This document shows positions 52,136 to 64,000 of a stretch of DNA of 64,000 nt, in pieces (the first letter of the stretch is position 1; each line of letters starts with the position of its first letter). This DNA comes from Ricordea florida. Lineage: Eukaryota > Cnidaria > Anthozoa > Corallimorpharia > Ricordeidae. The notes below the pieces were generated by a model. It was not told where the DNA came from, did no database searches, and saw only the letters and a list, made by a program, of their open reading frames with translations. Location of the stretch: the NCBI GenBank assembly GCA_949710005.1, contig OX453274.1, positions 35,147,714 through 35,211,713 on the forward strand, given 5' to 3'. The translations under genes were made by a program, and so were the position numbers.

Positions 52136-53949
52136 TATATCGGAACCTTTGAAATACGTGGACCCTTGTATCTATAACTGTTCGTGTTCTTTTAACTCAG
52201 TTAACTCAAAATATAATTGTAATTGAAGCTACGGGCTTTCCGTTTCTCACGTATTAGAATTATGCGACCTCAGATTTGTTTTCCTTTTCAAGTTCCTCAT
52301 ATTCTGCTTCAGAGCCCTCTTAAACCTGGAATCATTTTCTATCAATTTGCAGAACATTTCTTGTATGCATTTTCTTTACGCGACATTCAAGGCAAAAAAG
52401 GCAATATAAGAATACCTTTCAGTTATAGACTGATGCACTTACGATATAGCAAGTCTAAACTTTGAAATACGTCGCTATCGGGTCCCAGTCCACTTTTCTT
52501 TTCGTCTTCCAACCTCTGCCCCTTCGCAACAAAGCCCAGTCTACGACTCAGCAGCGAACGTAACTTACCAAAACAAAGAAAGCTAAAACTGTGGTAGATA
52601 CTATGCACTGAGTAAACGTAACATCAAGTTGAACTCTGGTTTAAATTATTTTTACATAGTTGACATTACTTGCCAGATCGGTTGAACATCATTTTTTAAA
52701 CATCAAGCAAAACAAATTTAATTAGTACAAGCGAAAGTTCTTCCATTTCCCTTTTCCATAAATTTAAATCACATTAAGTATAAGATTCCCAAGAAATTGA
52801 AAGAAAAAAGTACATGCGTAAATCATCAGTTTATAAAATAAAAAAAAGAAATAAAAAATAATTACAATCTAAAACTTAGTTTACTTCTCTTGCGCAGCTC
52901 GAGTTCTAATTAAATCAACTTTGATATATCATGTTTTTCATTATCTGTGTTTTCATAATTAACAGATGGAAAATAGCGAAAAGTAATGGCGAATTGCTTT
53001 CGCTACAGGAGATCGTTATGGCTTCTTTCACTCAGTCTGCATCGTTAACAATTTGCGTAATTCAAATAAAGCAAACTGTTTGTTTCATTCACCCTCCTTG
53101 AGGCAATAGATTAATTCGAATAGTCATCTTCCAGACAGTCGCAATCAGGGTCTCTTCTATCATACAGTTACTGTATTGCGAATCCGAACAGAATGTTCAT
53201 GCGGTAGCAGATGATATGTCTCCATTTCAAATATTGTGGCCTCGTCAACGCCTTGCTTCTGCAATTTGATTGATAAGGTTTCGCCAGCCAGTAGGAAACG
53301 GGAACGTTTCTTGTTGTAAAATCAAATATTGTTCGCCTTGCTTATTAAACCGGGAGATTTTTGACATTGCGACCTTTGCAGTGAGTCCATATCAAAGTAA
53401 CCGATCATTAGAAAGCTATCGGCGTTACTTTCATCAGGTGTTATATCAGCTATATGTTTTTCATAAGCATGGCTTTAAATCGGTTGCTCAACAGGACCAT
53501 ACGTCTTAAGGAATAAAAGTACAAACGAAACTGACGAAAGGCCGGTAAGGGCTTGACATGAAGAAGGATTGATGTCATTGATTAACCGGTGAATTCATTC
53601 CTTCTGACCGAGCCTTATCACAGCTGCCCAAGACAAAACCACTTCCGACCAGTATTTTAATTATTATTTTGATCATCTCGTCTCATCAAATTTTCGGTTG
53701 AAGTAGACCCTGTCTGTCATCTTGGGGCGAGTAAATCAAATTTCATGTTCATATGTTGTTTGAACACGTTTATCTATTATTACCGCCACAAAATCTCTCG
53801 CTTCCAAATTTTTTATGCTGTCAATATTCATAAGACACATATGAAAATGTCGTTGACTGTTAATGCCATTTCCTTAAATAGCGAAGAACAGAACTAAAAT
53901 AAATTCTAAATTAAAGGGGTCGTAAGAAGGCTTATGACCCAGTAATAAA

Positions 53950-54310
53950 ATTGAAAATCGGAGTCATAAGTTCGACGGAGTAGGAGTCGGAAGAATCAGA
54001 TCAGTTCCATTTTCGTCTGATTCCGCTAATGAATCCGACGCTCATGATCAAATGAAAACAAGATTGTCGCAAGCAGAAGTGGAAGTACAAACCAATCATC
54101 GTAAGGCCTGAATTCTAGCTTTGTGATTGGTTTATTCTTCCGCTTCTGCTTGCGACTCCGACAATGTAGATTTCACTAGATCGTAAGCGACGGAGTCGCA
54201 AGCAGAACCGGTAGTTTCCTTCCGATTCCGTCGATTTGATTTTCACTATATCGTATCGATCGCTCTACGCTTCTGACTACTACTCCGACTCTGGAGCTAG
54301 GGAAGACCAG
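53950..54310. mobile_element. MITE built of GGAGTCGGAAG/GCAAGCAGAAG inverted repeats
   Basis: Outer arms GACGGAGTAGGAGTCGGAAG and CTACTCCGACTC, and inner arms TCGCAAGCAGAAGTGGAAG and CTTCCGCTTCTGCTTGCGA, pair across the element. Several hairpins can form. No open frame. Confidence 0.65.
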
Positions 54311-56037
54311 TCTTAAGACACCGTCATGTCATTTTCTCGCGATTAAAACCAACATTTTTAACCCGTTGTATTGCACAACAGTTTAAAATTTTCAAACTCT
54401 CTTCAGGCTCCTTTTCCCTGCAGCCACAAAAAATTCACTGCATCGTAAACGAAGGAAAACAATATTGTAAGTTCGAAATTAAAAGCACGAACCCAGTATT
54501 GCCGCCAGAAATGAATTCGTTTTGGAGAACTGAAATCAATGAAAGAACATCACATCCGAAGGAATAAGGCAGAATGCGGCTAGTGTCATATATCATGAGT
54601 CTTACGGAAAAAAATCTTATTCTAAGAAAATGTGCGTAACGTTAAACGTTCTATCAATTTGAACTTTCCTGTTTCTATGTCAGCTTTTGCAACAAAATTT
54701 CCTTCAATTTTTACCTTTTGGCGTCTTCAATTCTCAACTTCGTGTACTTACTTTTTGCATCAACAGAACACGACCTTCTCTTGTTTATGTGCTTTCTTCG
54801 CCTTCCCAAACTTTCGACAGCCACTTCATTGGCTCTTGTGTCCACTTTTGAAATTAAATTATAATAATTATAAACTGGGAGTAAACATTAAAATACTTTA
54901 GTTGTAATTTTTACTTGTATATGCGCACGTCCGGGGCAATGAGTTGGGTTTGACAAGGTTTGAAAAAATAAAAACGGCACAACTAATGACATTTAGATGG
55001 TTTCATCGCGTGCTACCATTTTCAAGAAATATATGAAGGTGAAATAATGTAAATACATTTTAACCCCATTTGCAAGGAATCACTTTTGATTAGAGGGAAG
55101 TCTTCAGAAATAGAGCTATTTCCAGAACGAGCTTGGGAAAATATCTGGGAATACAAAGTGAGAATTAGTCAGTTACGTCATGCATTATTCATGTTAGAGC
55201 CGTGCCTTCGCGAAAGTACCGCAATTTTCCGGCGCGATTTTGACCCACCAAGCATCACAAGAATGTTTAACTTTCATATTCTAAAGACATTTCAAAAGAT
55301 TAAAATGATAGGCTCTACGAGCCCGAAAAGATAAAGCAGCTTTCGAGAAACGCAGGCCGGAATCCGGGGGTCGCGGGTGCGGAGGGGGGGTGAGGGAGCT
55401 GGAAGTATTCCCTTATATGGGCTGTATAGGTATGCGTGTCATCAATAGGGTATCGATTTTAGCCATTTTCCCGCCATTTTGGTAATAAATAGGGTATGGA
55501 AATTTGCACTCTAGTTTTAATTTTTTTGAACTACTTCTTTATCATGTCCCCCCTCCTTCCATCCGCGCTTTGCCTTCGATCCTCTCCCCCTTTTAACGTC
55601 GGCTACGCAGGCTAGATAAGACCAGCTTCCCGTGGTTTTTGAACTGAAGGTGACCAGACACTATAAACTGAAGCAGGCAGTAAATATGATGAAATATGAT
55701 GAAAATGAAATTTTTTATCAAACGAACGTAAACAGGTCATAAATTGGACATCTGATTTTTGATCGGGTCATAAATAGGAAAAATCGCGAATTTTGGTCAT
55801 AAAAGGGAAGAGTTTTGGGGGAGCGGGTTGTACACCTCTACCCACTTTTTCTGGGAGTAACCCCCCGGAACCGGAATAGAACACCCACTAAAATACTTTC
55901 AAGAGAACGATTAACAAACATGGTCAGCGTGTTTTTTAGATTACAATAATTAAGAAATAAGCGGTGGAATATGCACATACACTCCGTAGAAGTGCCGCAA
56001 GTAATGATAAAGAAGATTACATCACCAAAAGCCCGCA

Positions 56038-56098
56038 CAGAAAGAAGAAGCAGAAGAAGAAGAAGAAGAAGGAGAAGAAGAAGAAGGAGAAGCAAAAC
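56038..56098. repeat. (AGA)n-rich purine microsatellite
   Basis: Sixty bases of AGAAGA/GGAGAA units. Arg/Glu-rich open frames through it are artefacts. Confidence 0.85.
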
Positions 56099-57504
56099 AA
56101 CACACAAAAAAACAAAACCATATAGCAAAATTTGTTGTACCCTCAAATTTAAATTTAAGCTTTGATGTTGCTCCACTGTGGTTTCCCATCTGCCATCCTT
56201 TTTTTCATGAAGGCAAACTAAGAAAAACGTCCGGAGTACAAGCGAGGTTTAGTGAAAATGGGTGGTGATCCTGGGAAAATTGATTACACAGATGTCTCAA
56301 AAACCAGGCGTTTAATGATTGTTTATAACTCATACGACGAAGAACCGCTTTGCGGCCACTGGACTGGTTGTGAATTTGGACATTTTAGTGTCAGTTTTTT
56401 ATAGAGAGTTTTGTTGTAGTTGTTGTTGTTTGTTTCACACAACTTATGTAAACTACAGAAATATAACCAATCATGGAAAAAAAGACAACTTTGAATTATC
56501 TTTGTGAGCCTGAACAACGCTTTTGTCGCTAAATGTATTATTTACACATTTATTTATTTGCTTATTCATTTACATATACTTCGGTTTTAATATTGCGAAC
56601 AGAATAAATGCTGTGTATTGGAAAATGATACTCTAAGATACTGAAAGAAACTAAAGGCAGACATTTATGCGTCGGTATGCCTGAATAGGCAAACCTAACA
56701 CATTGGATTTAGGTGACTACGGTCAATTCGGGTTAATTGCAACATAATCATTCGCCATCAACATTCTATTATACGACCTTAACATTTCGATGGCCAATAA
56801 ATAAAAATAGCCAATCAGATGTCTTCATTTCTGGTCCCGCTAGGGCCAATATTTGTTCAGTTTCGGTCTGCGTATTGTCCAGAATAATCTCACGTTATTC
56901 GAGGCCAGATTGTTTCCTTTCAAATCGAGCTGGCTGACAATTTTAACTGGTTTTGGGGTACAAAAATCGATGCAAAACTCCTGAATGGATATGTTGAATA
57001 GAAACAACAAGGGCACCCAGCAACTATTATCAGTAAAAATCTGTTGAGAAGCAAGGTGAGCTAGAATTTTCGAACCGTGTCTCTTTCAGTCCCTAAAACA
57101 TCACCTAAAAGATTCTCAACAAGAGAATCGTAGTCCCTTCGGTCTTGGACAGGATATTTTTGCAATTTTTGGGACTTTAAAAGGTCACCTAGCAATTTCG
57201 GATGAGCAAATGACATCGTTCGTTGGGACGTTTTTAGAAGGTGCCGTCCAGCTATAGCAATTTCTGAAATGAAGATATCATTCCCAAAAATTTTCAACAC
57301 CCCAATTTTCAGCTAAGATATCCGAACAGATCAAATTCTTCTAGGTGATAAAAAAAATCTCTTAAGACAGTCTTAAAAGACAACCGTTTTCAATCTTGAA
57401 GGACAAATATTTATGCTAAGACCTTGGGCCAATATTCCCTAAGTTGGTCCCTCGCGATTGATCATGCAATAAGAAAAATGTGTCTGTCACTGTTCCGTTG
57501 TGCT

Positions 57505-60500
57505 TTAGTCATAATAAGAAAAACCATGGCGAAAGACAAATGCCCCACGAGCCCACGCTCTGGTAGAGTTATTTAGCTCACACTTCATGGAGAACTTCCC
57601 AGAGTACCCAAAGTTAAATGAGAAACAGTTCTCATTGGTCAAACATTTGTGAAAACACTGGGTGATATCCTTGACGTCATGCACCTCGATTGTGTGATTA
57701 GCAAGAGCATGGTCTTTGTTCCTTAGCAACGATGACATTTGATTGACGGGATGAGCCAAGACTGCATCTAAAGGCAGAAGCAAGAGAATTAAAAAACAGA
57801 ATGACCGGTTGGAAGAAAAGTCACAAGCAAAAACACTAGCAATCAGTTATAATAAGATTTATGCCCCATAAATGTTATGACGCGCAGTAGTCCTATTTGC
57901 TTATGTTGCGGTTCAATTTTTTCCTTGGTTTAAATTTTATTTTCCTTTGTTTTTTTCATGGTAATGTGCGATAATGAGTTTGATACAAAGGAAAATATCT
58001 ATATGCAAATGATTTTCTTCTGTCTTGCCTCCGCGTAACTCTGATACGGAGCTTGTGGGTTTAATTCGATTCTTAACGAGGTCAAAGTGAATTTTCCTTT
58101 AACTTGTGAGTTTCTTGCTTGATAGTCAGCCGATGGATGAAACTTGTTTTTTAGATGTTGATTTATTGGTATAGGTAATGGCATCATTTATTAGGACTTT
58201 TGGCGCAAAATATCACAAGCGATGGTTCGGAATTGATATACATAATCGAACGATTCGTTGGTTTAATATAATTTGGGATCCTATCAGCAAAATCAGAGGT
58301 ATTTTATCCAGAATCACCGAAAAATGACGCCATTATTTAATCATAACTTGTAACTGTTGGATAAGAGGATCTAGCGCCATATGTTTATTTGATTATCCAC
58401 TTACACAATTGGCTTTTTGCCGCATGTTGCCTAAAAATGAGCGCCAACATTCGTAATGTTCCCTTCTCGTATTCATTCCAATCTAGAGTTAAATATTTTA
58501 TTTTTATCTTGTTATTGAATTCATAACCTAAATAACCTTAGTGATTTTTGTCCTTACTCAGTTTAAGGTATCACTCCGCATGATTCACTTTAGTTGTTTT
58601 CTTTGTGACTGGGGAGTCCAGGCCTTATAAGCTACCTGGGTTTTTCTGGACTCCCTTGTCAATTTAAATAAATTATTTAATCTTTACTGTAATGTATTGG
58701 AATCTTGCTAAAGAATATGAACTAGATTAAACTGAACGCGCGATCATGTAATGTATTTAAGTATATATTTATTATATTTTATTATTTTTTGTTATTTAAT
58801 TTATGTTGTGGTGTCCCCAACTAGCAACACCATGCCAAAGTTACATGACACTTGAATAAAGTTTATTATTATTATTATTATTATTATTATAATTATTATT
58901 ATGCCAAATTATTAACTTCTTCCTCAAATTAGACCAGTCTTGTTTAAAACTTACCTCTTTCACAGACATAAGGTCTTTTATAACTGCACGGAATATCATT
59001 CCAACCGCCACTATCTGCGAAAATTTCGACACAGTTCTCCTTGCCTTGAACATTGTTTGGCTCGCCATAATTCCAGTTCGCATATGTCAACTTTGAGCCA
59101 TCTTTTTTCCAATAGAAGGAATTATTTTGTCTTGAAAGACCAATCCAAGCGCTGCCTGAACGCAAAGGTCTTACGAACGAATGGTATAGAAAATGAAGCT
59201 CCGCTTTACTGGACACGTGGACCAGATAGGCGTCGTGTAGTTTGCAGCTTGCCGCACTATCTACCCATCTCTTTCTTTCGGTATACGTCTTATAGCAGGA
59301 TTTCCCAAACGGCTTCCAGCCAATCCCGCACACCTCTTCATCTAGGAAAAAGGGATTTATTAGCGTCTTCAAAACAACAGAATCGCCGTAATCCATGAAA
59401 ACTATTTTTAACTTCAAACCTGCAGGCAATGCTTTTAACGCAAACACACCACCCCGGTTGAAACAAAGTTGTATTTACGAGAGGACTTGAGTGGGTTAAT
59501 GCGAATACAAAAATCCTAGGGAAATTTAAGTTTGAAAAGCAGAAACTAAAAGCTTCTGGAGGTAAGAGAAGCCAGTTTCTGTGTCTGAAGAGCCCTTGTT
59601 TTCTAATATAAAAGCCTATGACACATTGCCGTAAGCGCCATTCTCATCATGAAACTAAGATTTCCAAAAATCATAATGTAAATTCTTCTTTTGTCACACG
59701 ACGTAGTCACTGGATGTTGATCGCGACGTTACATTATCATCACAATTTCCACGATGAACAATAACATTAATGTTTATGCTGTAAATATATTTTTTGGTTT
59801 GGTCCTGAGACTTTTTAGCACTGCAACAGTCACTTTAAGTAACAATGGCTTAGCAACATGTTACACTACTTGAGTTTTTTTATATATTTTTTTCTCTAAA
59901 GGAAGTATAGAAAGTCTTGACTTGAAGATCTGCAAAAGCCCTCAAAAATAATAGCAATTGTAATTATTATGACGAAGAACCAAAGGTTTCTCGATTTGTT
60001 GAGCAGTGAGTATACCATTTGCAAAATTTCTTGGTAGCTTTAGTTTGTTCACGCAATCAATTCATCCCTCATTGACGGTCTGAGTTTGAAGAAGCTTTCT
60101 GATTACTCTGCAAGAAACTTGTTAAATTAAAGAAAACAATTCTTTATTTTATTCTTTTCAAAGTGCTGTGTACATTTTTGACACAAGGGTATACATGGAG
60201 ACATCGGCTGTACTGAGCGCAATGATATGGAAAAATTATCTTAAATGGAACGAAGAAATAGCCTACAACGCGGTTACAGCATGGCAGTATACGCAAATGA
60301 AAAGACCTAATGCAATCAATGCGAAGCTTTTTACACACGTACTGAAACAAACGACAACACTGAGACGAAAGTCTCTACGGTTATCAATTAAGCTTCCGGA
60401 CAGTGAGCCGGCTTCTGCACAAACACAGTTTGATACAATTAGACTTACCAAGATGCAGCTCAAAACAACAAGGCATCCGCAAAAAATTATAAGCGATCAA

Positions 60501-60539
60501 GGTAAAAAGCAAAACCTTGTTCCTCGTGCGGAAGAGCAT
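57505..60539 (-). CDS. secreted C-type lectin with PAN/apple domain
   Basis: Three exons, 60449-60539, 58955-59341 and 57505-57767, join in phase 1 at both borders, giving 246 residues. Exon 1 encodes a signal peptide (basic RTRNK then VLLFTLIAYNF). Exon 2 is one C-type lectin domain: CGIGWKPFGKSCYKTY start, WIGL core, an EPN triplet, WND, and closing YVCER. EPN plus WND is the calcium-site pattern of mannose-type sugar binding. Exon 3 encodes a Cys-bearing domain (CFHKCLTNENCFSFNFGY...CELN) that fits the PAN/apple fold, a protein- or glycan-binding module. No membrane anchor is seen after it, so the product should be secreted. The domain-per-exon layout is typical of shuffled extracellular modules. 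The start ATG at 60539 is the first Met before the signal peptide. Confidence 0.88.
58560..58905 (+). mobile_element. non-LTR retrotransposon 3' end with (ATT)n tail
   Basis: GTGTCCCCAACTAGCAACACCATGCC followed by GACACTTGAATAAAGTTTATTATTATT is a LINE-type 3' tail, and the same AATAAAGTT-TATTATT ending closes the SINE at 15.7 kb. No coding part remains. It lies in the lectin intron just downstream of the lectin-domain exon. Confidence 0.6.
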
Positions 60540-60544
60540 TGAAA

Positions 60545-62580
60545 AGTTTTTGATTGATAGCAATGTGGCCGTGTTACATTTGGGTCTGCGACAGTTGAAT
60601 TTCTCAAACGTGCGTTCTGTTTAAGGTGCGATTTTTAAATAGTTTTATTTCGTCAGCTATGTCATAACAATGTTTGAACGAGAAGCTTTTACCGTCATCT
60701 TGCGAGGATTTGATTTGGTATTGCTTTACTCTCAATATATTTATCCGTCCATTTTGAGTTTGCAACTGAGTGGTGCAGGGACATTTCTGACAAGGTCAAA
60801 ATAAACTTGACGTGAGAAAAGTTTTATTTTGGGCAATATGGCAATAAAATGGTTTTAAAGGACAAATGCAACTATAAATATACCGAATTTTCGGGACAGA
60901 TAGGGAAAATGATAATTTCACCAAAACAAATAAATTAATTCAACTTGGGTTGCTTCGATGGTGATTGAGATTCAATTCAGTGTTTGTCCGGCGTGTAAAG
61001 AAAGAAACGCGTCTTGCTCTACGTTGACTTCTTGTGCAATTAGGAATACGTCACGGTAATTACTCAGAGATTTCTTAGTAACAACCACTTACACTTAGAA
61101 GCTGTTTTTCAAACAGCCAATCCGTGAGTAAGCCGCTGAATGACGTAGGAAAGCCATGATGTTCAAAGCCACGTGTCCCGTCCTTGTCTTAACAACTGAA
61201 GATGAAGCGTCTACATGTGAGTTTCATGAACGCAGAACTGACCCTACCATTCTCAATCAGGTTCTGACCTGTTATTACTCTCCTTTGTGAGTCCCATAAA
61301 ACTTCCTTTATGTTAGTTGGGAGAATGAAATGCTAGATCGATTCAATATTCGTGAATTAAATTGTTCTTTAATTTTGATGATCGTTTTTACCATAATAAA
61401 CTGCGTCTTGAGCCTTTCTGGAATAAAATTGTTAGAGATCACGTTAAAAATAGGAAAAAGGAAAATGAAAAGCAAAACGAAACCAAAAATGTAAAGGATT
61501 TCTAACTTTTGCTTTTTTTTTAATGAAATGCAGCATTTAATGTCAGAAACTAAGCTGTAATAAACCTTTCAGTCTTTATTCAAAAATATCTAAAGGGAAG
61601 TTCATTATTATAGAAAAATTCGAATCAAGATTTATTTATTTATTTATTTATTTATTTAATTATTTATTTATTTATTCATTCGTCTTATTTTGACGCGGAA
61701 AAAAAGTTGAAATCGAAAAGAAATTATCCAGTTTTCGGATTCTTCTTTACTCTATAATCAATCAAAGATACCCTAATTGCCCGCGTGAACGATATTTTTA
61801 TTTTCTACTCAAGTAAATACAAGACAATTCCATATCAGGTAAATATGGCCCATTGTAGAGAAAACTGTTCGAAGCACAAGCAATAAAAACAGCATTTATC
61901 TCGTTAAGTTAAAATGTCTTTATTTTTTTACCGGTGTTCGCAAAAACGTAATTCGCCTCCAGGTTGTTTCACACAAACTAACGTGAGTTTGCAGCTTGTC
62001 AAAGTAAATAGAATAGAAAAGTTTCTTCCAATATCGTTCTATGTACCTACCACCAAATAACACCATCCTTCCGGGTCTCCGTTTTGATTCCGTTTAGTGA
62101 GTAGCTAACAACACGACTACTAACTTCTTCCAATTTCGATTAAACCATGGATTTATTAAAAGGGGTTTGCAATACTCTAGGTAATTGATCATGAGAAAAT
62201 GCTATCATTTCTTACGACCGCTCTATGCAGTATATATTCACATCATGTTTATAGGGGTTAGTGCCTGCTACAGATGTCGAGCCACTTGGTCGAGCTAAAT
62301 GCCAAATCAACCAATCAGCCAACGACAAAATCACGAGTGCTTTTTCGGTTAATTTATATTTGCTCTCGTCCATTGGTTGATTTTGTCCTTCGGACGTCAA
62401 CGGTTAAACTGTCATCAGTGATGTGAAATAATCAATAAAGATTGCTCGTGCTCTTTCTTGATCAGTCCTGCAAAGAAACATTGGAATCAAAAATGAATAA
62501 AGTGATGACAGATACTTAAGGTTCTAGAGAACGCAGAGTACGCTGACGTATTCACTGAAATAGTAAACCTTTCTGCATAA
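60545..62580. other. intergenic, upstream of lectin gene
   Basis: AT-rich DNA with a (TTTA)n run at about 61,625-61,672. This is the presumed promoter side of the lectin gene, but no TATA or initiator element could be assigned. No gene seen. Confidence 0.55.
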
Positions 62581-62584
62581 GGCT

Positions 62585-62930
62585 TTAACCACAGATGGAA
62601 AAAATAGAACTACACTGTACAGTAAAGCAAACAGTGCCACAGTACAGTACTGTTCAGTAGCTTTGTAAAGAATAGTCACACTGCATGGATTGATCCAGAA
62701 ATGAAAAAGTTAGAACCACACTGTATAGTAAAACAATCCGTACCACAGTACAGTACTGTTCAGTAGCTTTACAAAGAGTGGTCACCCTGCATGGTTTAAT
62801 CCACAGATGAAAAAAGTTAGAACAACACTGTACAGTAAAATGAACAGTACCACACAGTACATTAAACCAAACAGTAACACAGCAAAGTACACGGCTGTCC
62901 AATAGTTTTACAAAGAATTGTTACATTTCA
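62585..62930. repeat. tandem repeat, about 106-bp period, three copies
   Basis: Units start CCACAGATGGAAAAAATAGAAC-like at about 62,590, 62,696 and 62,802. Each contains CACTGTACAGTAAA and CAGTACTGTTCAGTAGCTTT. The third is longer, with an internal duplication of the ACAGTAC-rich part. The many CAGTA/TACTG palindromes allow hairpins. Confidence 0.85.
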
Positions 62931-63099
62931 TTAGCAAGGTATTTCACAATCACATCAAAGTTCACTGCTCACCAATATCTCCGATATCATGTATGCAACA
63001 GCGACTTTTGCTCAACTGTGTGTTTAATTTCTCCTGTAGCTTCAGCTGCGAAAATAAATCAAATTTTTCAATATCCAGTATGCAATGCTTTGCTTTTTC

Positions 63100-63610
63100 T
63101 TAAGATTTATAAAATGTTCGAGTAATTGCGCGCGCTGTGATTGGTCAGTTCGAGTTCATTATAGCTCCATAAAGCACTCTGCTTACGTCACGCGCGTGCA
63201 TTATAACTCAACATATGCACGCAAGCTACGTCACGAAATAAGAAAACGTTTGTTTCTTGCCACAAAGGGAACGGTTTTACTTTTCATTCAGCATTTAAGC
63301 CAATAAAAAGAAAGCATGTATATGTAAGGAGAATACTTTTTGTGATTAATTAAAATTCGCAATCCTTTTCTTGTTTAATATGTCTTTATGTTAATGTGGT
63401 GGTTTACATTTTATAAAAGAAATAAAAAAACGCGCCCTTCGTGCATTGTTGAGTTATATAAGCACTTGGGAATTTTTAAGAACACTCGAGAAGTGCGACA
63501 AGCACTCGGCTGCGCCTCGTGCTTCTCTATGCACTTCTCTCGTGTTCTCAAAAATTCCCGCGTGCTTATATAACTCAACAATGCACTCGGGCGCGTTTTT
63601 TATTTCTAGA
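63100..63610. mobile_element. large palindromic element
   Basis: The stretch 63,428-63,605 is a long hairpin: AAACGCGCCC, CATTGTTGAGTTATATAAGC and GGGAATTTTTAAGAACACTCG on the left, with complements in mirror order on the right and a loop near 63,510. An upstream block (63,110-63,300) with GATTGGTCAGTTCGAG and ATTATAACTCAACATATGCACG resembles the arm, so the hairpin may be the right end of a longer transposon. Confidence 0.7.
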
Positions 63611-64000
63611 ATCAAACACGAGATACAGACAGTGTTTCATCACATATCAAACACCGAGAAGAAAGTTGAAAATACGACGCAAAGCGCTGCATTCCGGCGA
63701 AATTCTCGCTGTTTGGTATGTGATTGACATGTTTGATTTCAGTGTCGACACGAAAAGCGTATTCGGTATGGTATGAACAGTTTAACTCCTGAAGTGGCAC
63801 AAGTTGTTCACACAGGCCATGATACCGTACCGGAGTGTCATTAGAGGTTTGGTATACGAATGTTACGAATCAGACAACGCCGTTTATAGTCAGGCGTATT
63901 TTTAACTTGGCATCCAAGGAATTTTTCATGGCCTGACAAAGGACTTGTTCTACTTCTTCGACTTATGATTTGCGGTTAGTTACATGAGACAAAATCTGAG

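Larger units (their letters stand above)
49790..57500. other. long intergenic region
   Basis: No gene was recognised in 7.7 kb. Several MITE-like repeats and microsatellites are listed separately. One minus-strand frame at 57061-57300 (79 codons, containing SFAHPKLLGDLLKSQKLQ) has no recognisable family and no clear splice sites. A plus-strand frame at 52223-52465 is equally unsupported. Confidence 0.55.

Noticed and set aside
55838-56176. Frames with poly-Leu or Arg-rich runs
   Set aside because: They are translations of the purine microsatellite at 56,038-56,098.
57061-57300. 79-codon minus-strand frame
   Set aside because: Composition is plausible, but there are no splice sites or family match, and it does not join in phase with the lectin gene upstream of it.

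Overview
The window is animal nuclear DNA, most likely from an anthozoan cnidarian such as a stony coral. It is AT-rich, its genes are split by short-to-medium introns with GT-AG borders, and it is crowded with MITEs, tRNA-derived SINEs and a Penelope-like retroelement. The gene families also fit: a DEG/ENaC channel, a collagen-bearing TNF ligand, a peptide-receptor-like GPCR and a secreted C-type lectin. I assembled exons by hand from splice sites and reading-phase agreement; no alignment was run.

Layout. 1-1,420 (+): last two exons of a DEG/ENaC channel. 3.57-5.31 kb: a 5'-truncated Penelope-like element (reverse transcriptase + GIY-YIG) between inverted pseudo-LTRs that carry hammerhead-like motifs. 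9.22-14.70 kb (-): a five-exon TNF-superfamily ligand with a collagen stretch, close to ectodysplasin in architecture. 14.7-25.4 kb: gene-poor, filled with transposons. 25.38-45.48 kb (-): one very large gene of 18 recognised exons. 48.64-49.66 kb (-): an intronless-coding class A GPCR. 57.51-60.54 kb (-): a three-exon secreted C-type lectin + PAN/apple protein. The rest is intergenic and repeat-rich.

The most notable object is the 20-kb minus-strand gene. It joins a cholesterol-oxidase-type GMC flavin oxidoreductase, a beta-rich middle domain, an alpha/beta hydrolase with a Cys at the nucleophile elbow, an acidic linker and a calcineurin-like metallophosphoesterase into a predicted protein of about 1,600 residues. 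Every exon junction agrees in phase except one, where a Harbinger-like transposase fragment lies in the intron and an in-frame TGA precedes the downstream exon. From memory, the GMC-hydrolase pair occurs as one protein in bacteria; having all three activities on one animal transcript suggests an old bacterial acquisition. Its substrate is unknown.

The mobile-element record is rich: four copies of a Harbinger-type MITE with TWA target duplications, a pogo/mariner MITE, an hAT-like hairpin MITE nested in another transposon, a SINE nested in a copy of that same transposon family, and several fold-back families repeated across the window.
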